From an uncultured Pseudomonadota bacterium (GTDB taxonomy: Bacteria; Pseudomonadota; Alphaproteobacteria; Rs-D84): a stretch of DNA of 64,000 bases. Each line of letters starts with the position of its first letter. Position 1 is the stretch's first letter. Below the pieces are notes generated by a model. That model saw nothing but the letters and a program-made list of their open reading frames with translations, did no database searches and was not told where the DNA came from. Location: the NCBI GenBank assembly GCA_937885575.1, contig CALABO010000014.1, positions 1 to 64,000 on the forward strand. Direction: 5' to 3'. The translations under genes were made by a program, and so were the position numbers. Below are positions 1-7,833 of the stretch, in pieces.

Positions 1-2
1 TT

Positions 3-218
3 GTTGGAAATATTGCGTTGCATAACGAAATCAAAAAAATCGAACAATCCAAAAATGGTGGTGGATATAGCGGCGGACGTGGTGATGGTGGCGGACATGG
101 CCTTGGACATATAAGCACGGAACAAAAAGTTGATATTGAATGTGAAACTTTTGCCGATTTGCCGTGTGAAGATTTGTGTGAGGCTGGCTATAACTGTCCA
201 CGATGTACATGTTCTTAA
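3..218 (+). CDS. C-terminal end of a Gly/Cys-rich protein (partial)
   Basis: The frame is open to the window edge, so the true start lies outside and only about 71 residues are visible. A glycine-rich stretch (GGGYSGGRGDGGGHG) is followed by a cysteine-rich tail with five Cys in the last 30 residues, ending in RCTCS. A TTG codon inside could be a start, but nothing argues for it over a read-in from upstream. I do not recognise the family. The next gene encodes a secreted protein, so an exported product is possible; that is inference. Confidence 0.5.
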   Translation, partial: VGNIALHNEIKKIEQSKNGGGYSGGRGDGGGHGLGHISTEQKVDIECETFADLPCEDLCEAGYNCPRCTCS

Positions 219-247
219 ATAAAACAACAAAACCAAAAGGAGAAAAA

Positions 248-838
248 ATGAAAAAAACTTTGTTGTCAGTGACCGCGGCATTGGCGGTAATTGGTTCGGC
301 ATGTGCGGCGCCGAGTGTAGAGGACCGCAAGGCGCTTTGTGAAAAATATCCAGATAAATATGTTTGGGTCGCAAAAGATGAGATGTGTGTGCCGATAAAT
401 CCATGTTTGTCGGATAATGAACGTATGCGACACGCTTATTGTGACGACCTAATTCTGTTCCCTTTTGATATATCAAAACGTGATCTGGTTGTGCAGAGAT
501 TGGTAGAAAAACATGGGGCCAATGTTGTTTCAATAAAAGAGTTGTCTGATTTATGGTTTGGGGTTGTTACATCGGATGGGAATTATTGGGTTGGTGGAAG
601 AGCCGATGGGAAGCAATTGGACAAGTTTTCGGCGGTTGATAATGCGTTTTATGCCCATATTTACAATGTAATACCAAAAACAGACGAAAACGGTACAAGG
701 TATTTAGTTGGAGTTGGGCGTGATATGAGTCCGGCAGAATGTAGAGATGTACTAGATTTTGCTAGTTTGTTGTTTGAAGACTTACTAGAAGGCTATTATG
801 AGAGTGAAGATTCAGGTTGTTGGATAAAAGTTGATTAA
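248..838 (+). CDS. small secreted protein of unknown function
   Basis: The start was chosen at the ATG that follows a strong AAAGGAG site and opens a clear signal peptide (MKKTLLSVTAALAVIGSACA, cleavage expected before APS). An upstream in-frame ATG would put 15 unlikely residues in front. The mature part is about 176 residues with several cysteines (for example two in KYPD...EMCVPINPC) and ends in CWIKVD. No family was recognised. It is expected to be periplasmic or exported. It follows the partial Gly/Cys-rich gene by about 30 bp and may share its transcript. Confidence 0.75.
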   Translation: MKKTLLSVTAALAVIGSACAAPSVEDRKALCEKYPDKYVWVAKDEMCVPINPCLSDNERMRHAYCDDLILFPFDISKRDLVVQRLVEKHGANVVSIKELSDLWFGVVTSDGNYWVGGRADGKQLDKFSAVDNAFYAHIYNVIPKTDENGTRYLVGVGRDMSPAECRDVLDFASLLFEDLLEGYYESEDSGCWIKVD

Positions 839-853
839 TGGGTTTTTCTATTT

Positions 854-874
854 CCCCCACACGATTGGTGGGGG
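854..874. other. GC-rich hairpin downstream of the secreted protein gene
   Basis: Inverted repeat CCCCCAC / GTGGGGG with a 7-nt loop, 16 bases after the stop codon. It is not followed by a T-run on the plus strand, so it may stop transcription weakly or protect a 3' end. Confidence 0.5.
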
Positions 875-876
875 AC

Positions 877-903
877 AAAAAAACGCGGGGCGTATGCCCC
901 GCG
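877..903 (-). terminator. rho-independent terminator of the acyl-CoA synthetase gene
   Basis: Perfect 8-bp stem CGCGGGGC / GCCCCGCG with a 4-nt loop. On the minus strand it is followed by a run of seven T. It lies about 30 bp past the stop of the minus-strand ligase gene. Confidence 0.8.
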
Positions 904-936
904 CACTAATCACTTACACTAACACTTACCACTTAT
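904..936. repeat. copy of the dispersed GTGTTAGTG-type repeat
   Basis: Short imperfect tandem units (CACTAATCACTTACACTAAC...) read on the minus strand as GTGTTAGTGTAAGTG. The same motif recurs near many gene ends in this window. It abuts the ligase stop codon. Confidence 0.7.
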
Positions 937-2594
937 TTCTCTTCATCCTTGCCGAGGCCGATGGTTTTCTTCGCACTGTCCAGGGTGCGAATCAGGGCGC
1001 GGCGGATTTTGCCGGATATGGTCATAGGCAGGCTGTCCACGAATTCAATCACACGCGGGTATTTGTATGCCGCGGTGCGGTTGCGAACGTGGTCTTGCAA
1101 TTGCCGAACCAGGACGTCCGTGCCTTGGAAATATTTATTCAAAACGATTGTCGCCTTGACCGCCATGCCGCGCGACGGGTCGGGGATGCCGGTGACGGCA
1201 ACTTCGCGGACCGCGGGGTGTTCAAGCAGGACACTTTCAACCTCAAACGGGCTAATGCGGTATCCGGATGATTTAATCAAATCATCATTGCGGCCGACGA
1301 ACCAATAGTACCCGTCCGAATCGCGGTATGCCACGTCGCCCGTGTGGTAATATCCATCACGAAAAGCGGCGTTTGTTAGTTTTTCGTTTTTGTGATATTT
1401 TTGGAACATTCCAACCGGGCGGCCGTTTGCGATTGATATGCATATTTCACCAACCTTGCCATCTTCGGTGATGGGGCGACCGTCTTCGTCCAATAATTTT
1501 ATATTCCAACCGGCGGCGGGCATGCCCATGCTGCCCGGTTTGGGTTTTATCCATTGGTTAGTAAAAAGTTGTACGGTTGTTTCCGTTTGACCGAAACCTT
1601 CGTGTAATTCAATCCCAGTCATGTCAAGGAAACGTTCATAAACCTCTGGATTTAATGCTTCGCCCGCGACGTCGGCCTTTACCAATTTTGAAAGGTCGTA
1701 TTTTGATGCGTCCGCGTGAATCAGCATTTTGTAAACCGTCGGTGGCGCGCAAAAAGATGTCACGCCGTTTTCCGCCATTGCGGACCAAAGGTCATGCGCG
1801 TTGAAAATACCACTAACGTCGAAAATAAAGACCGCCGCGCCCGCAAGCCATTGGCCGTACATTTTGCCCCACGAACATTTTGCCCAACCCGATTCGGAAA
1901 GGGTAAAATGAACATCCCCATCGGTAAGTCTTTGCCAAAATACCGCGGTGTTGATGTGACCCAATGGATACGCGTAATTGTGCGCCACCATTTTCGGCAG
2001 GTCCGTTGTGCCACTGGTGAAATAAATGACCATCGTGTCGGTGTTTTCATTTGGCACGCGTTCAAATTCCGCCGGCATAGTGTTTATCGAATCGGCAACT
2101 TCGTCATTTGATATAAGCATCACATCCGAATCGCCAATCGCAGATTTTATTTCCGGAATTATGTGTCCGTCGTCAAAGGCAATGATTGCTTTGCTTTCCG
2201 CCGTATCGATTCGGTATTTGATATCTTCGGCCTTTAACTGATTCGTTGACGGAATCGGTATAATTCCGGCGCGGTGCATCGCCATCATCAAAATCCAATA
2301 TTCCCAGCGGCGGCGCAGGAAAAGTAGCACCGTATCGCCCCGGTGCAATCCGCGCGAAGTCAGGTAATTTGCAACCGAACCCGACATACGCGACAAATCC
2401 GCAAATGTAAATGTTTTTTTATCGCCCGAATCGTCAACCCAAATAATTGCGGTTTTTTCCGGTGTTTCGCGCGCGATAACATCAATCACATCGTATGCAA
2501 AATTAAAGTTTTCCGGGACAATTGGTGTTCCGTTTTGCAGATAATCATCATAACTTTCGAATTTTTCCTTGGTTAAAAAACGCGTCGCGAACAT
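933..2594 (-). CDS. AMP-forming acyl-CoA synthetase
   Basis: A 553-residue member of the ANL adenylating superfamily, activating a carboxylic acid with ATP to an acyl-adenylate and then the CoA thioester, in the cytoplasm. Visible motifs in order: the P-loop-like YFTSGTTDLPK near residue 190, GFGQTETT in the middle, the YHTGD and GRNDDLIK motifs of the hinge region, and the catalytic C-terminal lysine in TISGKIRR. The layout resembles medium-chain acyl-CoA ligases more than acetyl-CoA synthetase, but substrate cannot be read from sequence. The start is an ATG behind AAGAGGCACC. It stands alone on the minus strand with its own terminator. Confidence 0.9.
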   Translation of the reverse strand: MFATRFLTKEKFESYDDYLQNGTPIVPENFNFAYDVIDVIARETPEKTAIIWVDDSGDKKTFTFADLSRMSGSVANYLTSRGLHRGDTVLLFLRRRWEYWILMMAMHRAGIIPIPSTNQLKAEDIKYRIDTAESKAIIAFDDGHIIPEIKSAIGDSDVMLISNDEVADSINTMPAEFERVPNENTDTMVIYFTSGTTDLPKMVAHNYAYPLGHINTAVFWQRLTDGDVHFTLSESGWAKCSWGKMYGQWLAGAAVFIFDVSGIFNAHDLWSAMAENGVTSFCAPPTVYKMLIHADASKYDLSKLVKADVAGEALNPEVYERFLDMTGIELHEGFGQTETTVQLFTNQWIKPKPGSMGMPAAGWNIKLLDEDGRPITEDGKVGEICISIANGRPVGMFQKYHKNEKLTNAAFRDGYYHTGDVAYRDSDGYYWFVGRNDDLIKSSGYRISPFEVESVLLEHPAVREVAVTGIPDPSRGMAVKATIVLNKYFQGTDVLVRQLQDHVRNRTAAYKYPRVIEFVDSLPMTISGKIRRALIRTLDSAKKTIGLGKDEEK

Positions 2595-2688
2595 AGGTGC
2601 CTCTTTTGTTTTTTATGTGTGAATATTGCCATTTTTCAACGAAAATACAAGTATAAATGTAGGATAAAAATAAAAAGTTAAAAAAAAG

Positions 2689-2716
2689 TTGCAAATGCAA
2701 ATTTATGTTCTACAAT
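2689..2716 (+). promoter_or_regulatory. promoter of tRNA-Pro
   Basis: Minus-35 TTGCAA, 16-bp spacer, minus-10 TACAAT, about 50 bp before the tRNA. The tRNA-Gln gene in this window also has TTGCAA as its minus-35. Confidence 0.6.
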
Positions 2717-2765
2717 CGGCTTGTTCTTAAAAAGATAAGAACGTTTGTTTGTTGTTGTGTGTGTT

Positions 2766-2842
<77 letters not shown>

Positions 2843-2843
2843 T

Positions 2844-2884
2844 AAATTAAAATCGCGTCGTCCCCTCGGCGCGATTTTTAATTT
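2844..2884 (+). terminator. terminator-like hairpin after tRNA-Pro
   Basis: Long inverted repeat AAATTAAAATCGCG / CGCGATTTTTAATTT. The T-rich 3' arm directly after the tRNA suits termination or 3' trimming. A second copy of the same arms lies about 220 bp downstream. Confidence 0.65.
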
Positions 2885-3240
2885 GTCGTGGTCGTGGTTA
2901 CAGGATGAGAACCGTGGTTCGACACGATAGTTGGTTCGCACAAGCGATAGCGCAGTGCAAACCTTACGTGTGGTGAGTGAAACGAACAATCCTGTGACGT
3001 AGACCATCAGCCTTCGCCAATCCGTCTTCGTTACACTACGCCGAGACGATGGGCTACGGCGCGACGTGTAAATTAAAATCGCGTCGTTCCGCTTTCGCTT
3101 CGCTACAGCGAGGCAGGCCCCTCGGCGCGGTTTTAATTTAAGTGTTAGTGTTGGGCGTGCCGGCGTCACTTACCACTTACACTGGCCACTAACACTATCT
3201 ATTTGCAAAATTATTTTTATCTGCAATAATTCCCAACGTT
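2885..3240. other. 356-bp gap between tRNA-Pro and mltG with repeats
   Basis: No convincing gene. It holds a stretch with loose resemblance to the tRNA 3' end (AATCCTGTGACGTAGACCA), a second long hairpin with the same arms as the tRNA terminator, and a copy of the GTGTTAGTG repeat just before mltG. No clear ribosome site precedes mltG. Confidence 0.5.
3069..3140. repeat. second copy of the AAATTAAAATCGCG hairpin with an enlarged loop
   Basis: The arms TAAATTAAAATCGCG / CGCGGTTTTAATTTA match the hairpin after tRNA-Pro, but the loop is enlarged to about 42 nt. It looks like a duplicated palindrome with inserted sequence. Confidence 0.6.
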
Positions 3241-4260
3241 ATGCGCAGGCGTAAAAAGAAAATCTTTACACGTTATATTTTTGGAATCGCGGGGCTGTTG
3301 TTTGCCGTGATTTTCTATGGACTTTGTGTGCGTTCGCCGATTCGCGAATCGGTGAATTTTAATATCAATTCGGGGGACACGGTTTCGTCGGTTGCGCGAC
3401 GGTTGGATAAAGATAAAATTGTGTTTTCTGATATGGCGTTCAAATTTGCGATTCGTATGCGTGGTGGGCGCGTGCAAAAGGGCGAATATGAAATTCCCGC
3501 CGGGGCATCCGCGTGGCGAATCGCCGGAATGTTTTCGCGTGGAAAAATCGCAACCGTGAAAATTGTTATTCCCGAAGGTCTTACCATTTTGCAAATCAAA
3601 GATTTATTGCGTGGGTACAGTGCGCTTTCGGGTGATGTTGATTGTCGCGATTGGCGCGCGGTGTGTGATGTTGCGGACGGTGATGTTTTCCCGGATACTT
3701 ACTTTGTTGCACGTGGAACATCGCGGTTGGCGGTGCTGGATTTGGCGCGCAAAAAAATGGACGAAGTAAAAAATAAATGGTTGCGGACACGGCGAAATCC
3801 GCCGGCACCACTTACGGGGTGGAATGATGTTGTGACACTTGCGTCGATTGTGCAACGTGAAACACCGCGAACGGGAGAGATGAAAATTGTGGCAAGTGTT
3901 TATTTGAATCGGTTGCGGCGCGGTATGCGGTTGCAAGCCGATCCGACGGTGATTTATGCGATAACCGATGGATATGGTGATATGCGGGGTGCGCCACTTT
4001 TGCGTGGGCATTTAAAGGTGGACAGTCCGTATAACACATATCGCAATAATGGTTTGCCACCGTCGCCGATTGCAAATGTTGGTTCGCATGCGATTCGTGC
4101 GGTGTTGGAACCGGCGGATACCAAGTACCTGTATTTCGTGGCGGACGGTCGTGGTGGACATAAATTTTCAACCGATTATGAAACGCATTTGAAAAATCAT
4201 GCTGACTGGCGCGAGATAAAAAAATTAAAGAATCCTGAATTAAATTTTGACAATCAATAA
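3241..4260 (+). CDS. mltG: endolytic murein transglycosylase MltG
   Basis: Inner-membrane enzyme that cuts glycan strands during peptidoglycan synthesis and helps set strand length. At 339 residues the length suits the YceG/MltG family. One N-terminal membrane helix (about residues 10-27, after MRRRKKK) leads to a LysM-like part and the catalytic domain. The catalytic glutamate is in LASIVQRE (about residue 216), followed by the family signature of VYLNRL, QADPTVIYA, SPYNTY and GLPPSPIANVG. It appears monocistronic, and the start has little Shine-Dalgarno support. Confidence 0.93.
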   Translation: MRRRKKKIFTRYIFGIAGLLFAVIFYGLCVRSPIRESVNFNINSGDTVSSVARRLDKDKIVFSDMAFKFAIRMRGGRVQKGEYEIPAGASAWRIAGMFSRGKIATVKIVIPEGLTILQIKDLLRGYSALSGDVDCRDWRAVCDVADGDVFPDTYFVARGTSRLAVLDLARKKMDEVKNKWLRTRRNPPAPLTGWNDVVTLASIVQRETPRTGEMKIVASVYLNRLRRGMRLQADPTVIYAITDGYGDMRGAPLLRGHLKVDSPYNTYRNNGLPPSPIANVGSHAIRAVLEPADTKYLYFVADGRGGHKFSTDYETHLKNHADWREIKKLKNPELNFDNQ

Positions 4261-4445
4261 ATGTCGTGGCGAATCGGTGCCAAGGAAAAATTTTTTTCTG
4301 TGTATAAAAAAGTTCTGGATTTGTGCGCTTTTGCGCGTGCGGTAAAAAACACAAATTCAAATCGGCGTGCATTGTATCATATTTTTTTGTGTTTATCAAA
4401 AATCTTTTTTCTTGAAAAAAATCTTATCGGTGGGAAAATATGCTT

Positions 4446-4470
4446 AACTAGGTGGGGGAATATTCTAGTT
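4446..4470 (+). promoter_or_regulatory. inverted repeat in the leader of the first barrel gene
   Basis: AACTAG, 13-nt G-rich loop, CTAGTT, ending about 30 bp before the start codon. The same element with a 15-nt loop precedes the paralogue. Conservation with variable loop suggests an RNA hairpin or a protein operator. Confidence 0.5.
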
Positions 4471-4501
4471 TCCAATTAACAAATAAAGGAAAGGAAAAAA
4501 A

Positions 4502-5290
4502 ATGAAAAAAATTGCTTTGACTTCTTTATTAACAATTGCGATGGCGTCCGCCGCGCATGCAAGTGTGAATACGATAGATGGTAATCCGTTGTATATGCCA
4601 CGTGCCGGGCATTTTTACAGTGAAACATCACTTGGTTCCAATACCAAAACAACGGAAAGTTGGGCGTTGGGCGAAAGTTTCGGTTATGGTATTACCGATA
4701 GATTCGCAATTGGTTTAACAACCGCGTTGGCCGAACACGATTCTTTTGATTTGTTCGGATGGGATGGTTTGTCGTTGGGTGCGACATATCGCATTTTGAA
4801 AAACGGTCATTGGGTTGCCGATGTGGTTGGGTCATACAATGTTGACGGTTGGTTGTATGCGTATGATGAAAATGCCGATGATGGTTATTTCATGGAAAAA
4901 GAATTGTTGAACTATACATGGAAGGCCGGTGTCCGTGGTGGTTATACGGTTGCACGCTTTACCGTTGCCGGTCATGTGATGTTTAGTTATAACAATGAAG
5001 AATCGTTTAATTGGAATGAAGACGGCGTGCATCGTCTTGCTTTCGGACTTGACGGTCAATATGTAATCAATCGTGATTGGAACTTGGTTGCGGGTATTGA
5101 ATATTCTGGATCGATTGATGACGGTGTGAAAAATACCGGTCGTTTGATTGGTGATTTTGGTATAAATTATAACATAAGTTCGTCATCGTATGTTGGTGCG
5201 TATGTTGCCGGCGAAATGTTGCATGAAACCGGTGATTGGAAATGGCACGAAGGTATGGGATTCGGTGTTAAGTTCGGTGTCGATTTCTAA
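4502..5290 (+). CDS. outer-membrane beta-barrel protein, paralogue 1
   Basis: A 262-residue protein with a signal peptide (MKKIALTSLL...ASAAHA, cleavage before SVN). The rest alternates aromatic and polar residues in short strands, with repeated G-Y-x-I-T-D-R-type turns, and ends in GVKFGVDF with the terminal phenylalanine typical of BAM-inserted barrels. The next gene is a clear paralogue: the first 27 nt are identical and the mature parts are diverged but alignable (NPLYMP, GHFYSETSL, ESFGYGITDR, YTWKAGVRGGY). The exact function, porin or structural, is unknown. Start is the ATG after AAAGGAAAGG. Confidence 0.75.
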   Translation: MKKIALTSLLTIAMASAAHASVNTIDGNPLYMPRAGHFYSETSLGSNTKTTESWALGESFGYGITDRFAIGLTTALAEHDSFDLFGWDGLSLGATYRILKNGHWVADVVGSYNVDGWLYAYDENADDGYFMEKELLNYTWKAGVRGGYTVARFTVAGHVMFSYNNEESFNWNEDGVHRLAFGLDGQYVINRDWNLVAGIEYSGSIDDGVKNTGRLIGDFGINYNISSSSYVGAYVAGEMLHETGDWKWHEGMGFGVKFGVDF

Positions 5291-5306
5291 GGGTTTAATG
5301 TTTGAT

Positions 5307-5334
5307 GTGCTCCGTATGATTTTATATGGGGCAC
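5307..5334 (+). terminator. weak hairpin between the two barrel genes
   Basis: GTGCTCC / GGGGCAC with a 14-nt loop, followed after a few bases by CTTTT. It may end the first transcript. Confidence 0.4.
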
Positions 5335-5401
5335 ATTCGCTTTTAAGAATGAAATCATTTTTTACTTGAAAGTATGATGGTTTTTAGGATAAAATACATA
5401 C

Positions 5402-5428
5402 AACTAGGATGGGAATGAATTTCTAGTT
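5402..5428 (+). promoter_or_regulatory. inverted repeat in the leader of the second barrel gene
   Basis: AACTAG, 15-nt loop, CTAGTT, then TTCCAAGTAACAAATAA, which nearly matches the leader of the upstream paralogue base for base. Confidence 0.5.
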
Positions 5429-5460
5429 TCCAAGTAACAAATAACAAAAGGAAAAACAAA

Positions 5461-6336
5461 ATGAAAAAAATTGCTTTGACTTCTTTATTGGCGGTTGTTG
5501 CGGCGTCTGCGGCACACGCGAGTATTAATGTTATCGATGGTAACCCACTGTATATGCCGGCCAAGGGTCATTTTTACAGTGAAACATCTTTGTCGTCTGA
5601 TACAAACAATGTTGATGAATGGACGTTGGGTGAAACGTTTGGTTATGGTATCACAGATCGCTTGGCGGTTTCTGTAAATACTTCTATGAGTGAAGCGTAC
5701 TGGTTCAAAGGTGCGAAGGGTTATAATAACGATGCTGAAGACGAAAATAGTAATCCGATTGAATATACCGGTAATGGTAATTCTTGGAATGAATTGGGTG
5801 CCGATATTACATGGCGTGTTATCAATGACAATGCTTGGAAATTGGATGTAATGGGTGGATTTGAAATGGATCCAATTTGGGGTGACCATGTTCCGTTCCT
5901 TGATAAAGATACGACTTTGTACACATGGAAGGCCGGTGTTCGTGGTGGCTATGTGAACAATGATTGGACATTGTCTGCACATGCGAACTTTATTTACGAA
6001 AACACCGAAGCATTCAATTGGGGTGATGATGATGCGAAATATTTGGATGGTGAATTCTGGGCGAATCATAAGTTGAACCTTGGTGTCGCGGGTCATTGGA
6101 CAATGAGTGATACATGGAGTGCTTATGCGGGTGCCGATTATTATAAAGTATTGGATCGCTATAATGAAGTTAAAAACAAAGGTTGGTGGGATTTGACTTT
6201 GGGGCTAAATATGAACATTGACACAACAAAATATGTCGGTGCATATGTTAACAAGATTGTTAAACGTGCAGAAAATGGTGAAATGGAGGGTCGTGACGGT
6301 TATGGTTTCGGCTTGAAATTCGGTATTGATTTCTAA
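5461..6336 (+). CDS. outer-membrane beta-barrel protein, paralogue 2
   Basis: A 291-residue paralogue of the preceding gene, with the same signal peptide start (MKKIALTSLL, cleavage after AHA) and a terminal GIDF. Insertions relative to the first copy fall in predicted loops (around KGYNNDAEDENSNPIEY and DPIWGDHVPFLDKD), as expected for exposed regions. It has its own leader and a strong terminator, so the pair is likely transcribed separately. Localisation to the outer membrane is inferred from strand pattern and terminal Phe; the substrate is unknown. Confidence 0.75.
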   Translation: MKKIALTSLLAVVAASAAHASINVIDGNPLYMPAKGHFYSETSLSSDTNNVDEWTLGETFGYGITDRLAVSVNTSMSEAYWFKGAKGYNNDAEDENSNPIEYTGNGNSWNELGADITWRVINDNAWKLDVMGGFEMDPIWGDHVPFLDKDTTLYTWKAGVRGGYVNNDWTLSAHANFIYENTEAFNWGDDDAKYLDGEFWANHKLNLGVAGHWTMSDTWSAYAGADYYKVLDRYNEVKNKGWWDLTLGLNMNIDTTKYVGAYVNKIVKRAENGEMEGRDGYGFGLKFGIDF

Positions 6337-6350
6337 TCATCTGAATAAAC

Positions 6351-6384
6351 AAAAAAACGCCACCCGTTTGGGTGGCGGTTTTTT
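6351..6384 (+). terminator. rho-independent terminator of barrel paralogue 2
   Basis: Stem CGCCACCC / GGGTGGCG with a GTTT loop, flanked by A7 and T6. Confidence 0.85.
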
Positions 6385-6718
6385 GTGGGTGATTTCAGGC
6401 GGTATCTTGTCGATTTTGTTGTATCCCATTTCTCTGTAACTCTAGAAAGATCCCAGCTTTCGCCGGGATTGTAGATGTTACCAATTTCGATGACAAGATA
6501 GGCGACACCTCCCGGCGTTCCACGCCGTACTCCTCTGGCCAGAGGAGAATTTTGCTTTCGTTTCGGCGCGATCCAAATTCCCCTCTGGCTAGAGGGGTGC
6601 CCGCAGGGCGGGGTGTCGCGAAAAATGAATACTTTTTCGTCATCGAAATTAGTAACATCTATAGGAACGACGATTTTACTAACCACTTACACTTTCCGCT
6701 TTTTTTTATCAAAATCCC
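6385..6718. repeat. intergenic mosaic of palindromic repeats
   Basis: No gene is supported here. The stretch holds a CCCAGCTTTCGCCGGGAT module, two CTCTGGCCAGAG / CCCTCTGGCTAGAGGG palindromes, a GTGCCCGCAGGGCGGGGTG module, and a minus-sense copy of the GTGTTAGTG repeat (ACTAACCACTTACACT). Related modules occur at three other intergenic places in this window. Confidence 0.6.
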
Positions 6719-6747
6719 TTGACAACCGGTGGGTTCGGGGTTATAGT
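6719..6747 (+). promoter_or_regulatory. consensus promoter of the str operon
   Basis: TTGACA, 17-bp spacer, TATAGT. It precedes rpsL by about 150 bp, giving a leader long enough for control. No other strong promoter is obvious before tuf. Confidence 0.75.
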
Positions 6748-6898
6748 ATTGACGCTTTCTGTGTAATAAAGGAAAGTGAAAATTACAGAAAAACGCCGTA
6801 TTTTGGCAGATTTATAATTGCGGTCGCGCCGTTCAAAATAAGTCTGATGCGGGTTTTTGTGTGGAAAAAAGGTTAAAAAAATAACAAAGAGATTTTGA

Positions 6899-7270
6899 AT
6901 GCCAACTGTAAATCAATTGATTCGGAAACCACGTAAAAAGGTCGTTGTGAAATCTACGGCACCTGATATGTTGGAAAATCCACAAAAACGCGGTGTGTGC
7001 ACACGTGTTTATACAACTACACCAAAAAAACCTAACTCTGCGCAACGTAAGGTTGCACGTGTTAAACTTGCCAATGGACGCGAAGTTACCGCGTATATCC
7101 CTGGCGAAGGTCATAATTTACAGGAACACAGTGTCGTCATGATTCGTGGCGGCCGTGTAAAGGACTTGCCCGGTGTGAAATATCACATCATTCGTGGTGT
7201 GTTGGATACCAAGGGTGTGGAGAGCAGAAAGCAAGGTCGTTCTTTGTATGGTGCAAAGAAAGCAAAATAA
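6899..7270 (+). CDS. rpsL: ribosomal protein uS12
   Basis: At 123 residues it has the usual length. uS12 sits at the decoding centre of the 30S subunit. The conserved TTPKKPNSA and RVKDLPGVKYH loops carry the lysines equivalent to E. coli K43 and K88, so no streptomycin-resistance substitution is visible at these sites. It is the first gene of the str operon. No rpoC lies upstream, unlike the common rpoBC-rpsL order. Confidence 0.98.
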   Translation: MPTVNQLIRKPRKKVVVKSTAPDMLENPQKRGVCTRVYTTTPKKPNSAQRKVARVKLANGREVTAYIPGEGHNLQEHSVVMIRGGRVKDLPGVKYHIIRGVLDTKGVESRKQGRSLYGAKKAK

Positions 7271-7276
7271 CAGTAA

Positions 7277-7294
7277 CATGCGGGAAACCGTATG
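7277..7294 (+). other. stem-loop with GAAA tetraloop between rpsL and rpsG
   Basis: CATGCGG / CCGTATG closing a GAAA loop, followed by a small CCGG-AAAG-CCGG hairpin. One of several intercistronic stem-loops in the ribosomal operons. Confidence 0.5.
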
Positions 7295-7338
7295 AGTAAT
7301 CCGGAAAGCCGGGTGAAGAAACAAAAAAGGACAAAAAT

Positions 7339-7812
7339 ATGTCAAGACGTAAAGCCGCAACAAAACGCGAAGTTTTGCCAGATTCAAAGTATGGTGATGA
7401 AGTTGTTGCAAAGTTTATAAACTGTCTGATGTGGGATGGCAAAAAGGAAGTTGCCGAAAACATTGTTTATGGCGCGATGGAAGATTTGAAAAAAATTGCG
7501 TCCGATGGTGATGAATTAAAGGCGTTTCATGATGCATTGGATGCATTGAAACCGTCGGTTGAGGTTAAAAGCCGTCGTGTCGGTGGTGCAACTTATCAGG
7601 TTCCGGTCGAAGTGCGTGCCGATCGTCAACAAACTTTGTCGATTCGTTGGGCGATTCAATATGCGCGTAAACGTGGCGAACGCGGTATGAGGGCGCGCGT
7701 GTTTGGTGAATTGCGTGATGCGTTGAACGGAACCGGTGGCGCATTCAAAAAGAAAATTGATACACACAAAATGGCAGAAGCGAATAAGGCCTTTGCACAT
7801 TTCCGTTGGTAA
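7339..7812 (+). CDS. rpsG: ribosomal protein uS7
   Basis: A 157-residue primary binder of the 3' domain of 16S rRNA, at the E site. The start MSRRKAA, the loop KPSVEVKSRRVGGATYQVPVEV and the segment AIQYARKRGERGM match the family along the full length. It lies between rpsL and fusA in the classical order, about 20 bp before fusA, and is probably cotranscribed. Confidence 0.98.
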   Translation: MSRRKAATKREVLPDSKYGDEVVAKFINCLMWDGKKEVAENIVYGAMEDLKKIASDGDELKAFHDALDALKPSVEVKSRRVGGATYQVPVEVRADRQQTLSIRWAIQYARKRGERGMRARVFGELRDALNGTGGAFKKKIDTHKMAEANKAFAHFRW

Positions 7813-7833
7813 TATAAAAGAAAAGGAAAGAAA

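Noticed and set aside
831..1271. 146-codon plus-strand frame over the acyl-CoA synthetase gene
   Set aside because: Shadow of the minus-strand ligase, which has all family motifs.
4261..4479. 72-codon frame directly after mltG
   Set aside because: It has no ribosome site, its content is not protein-like, and it overlaps the leader of the first barrel gene.
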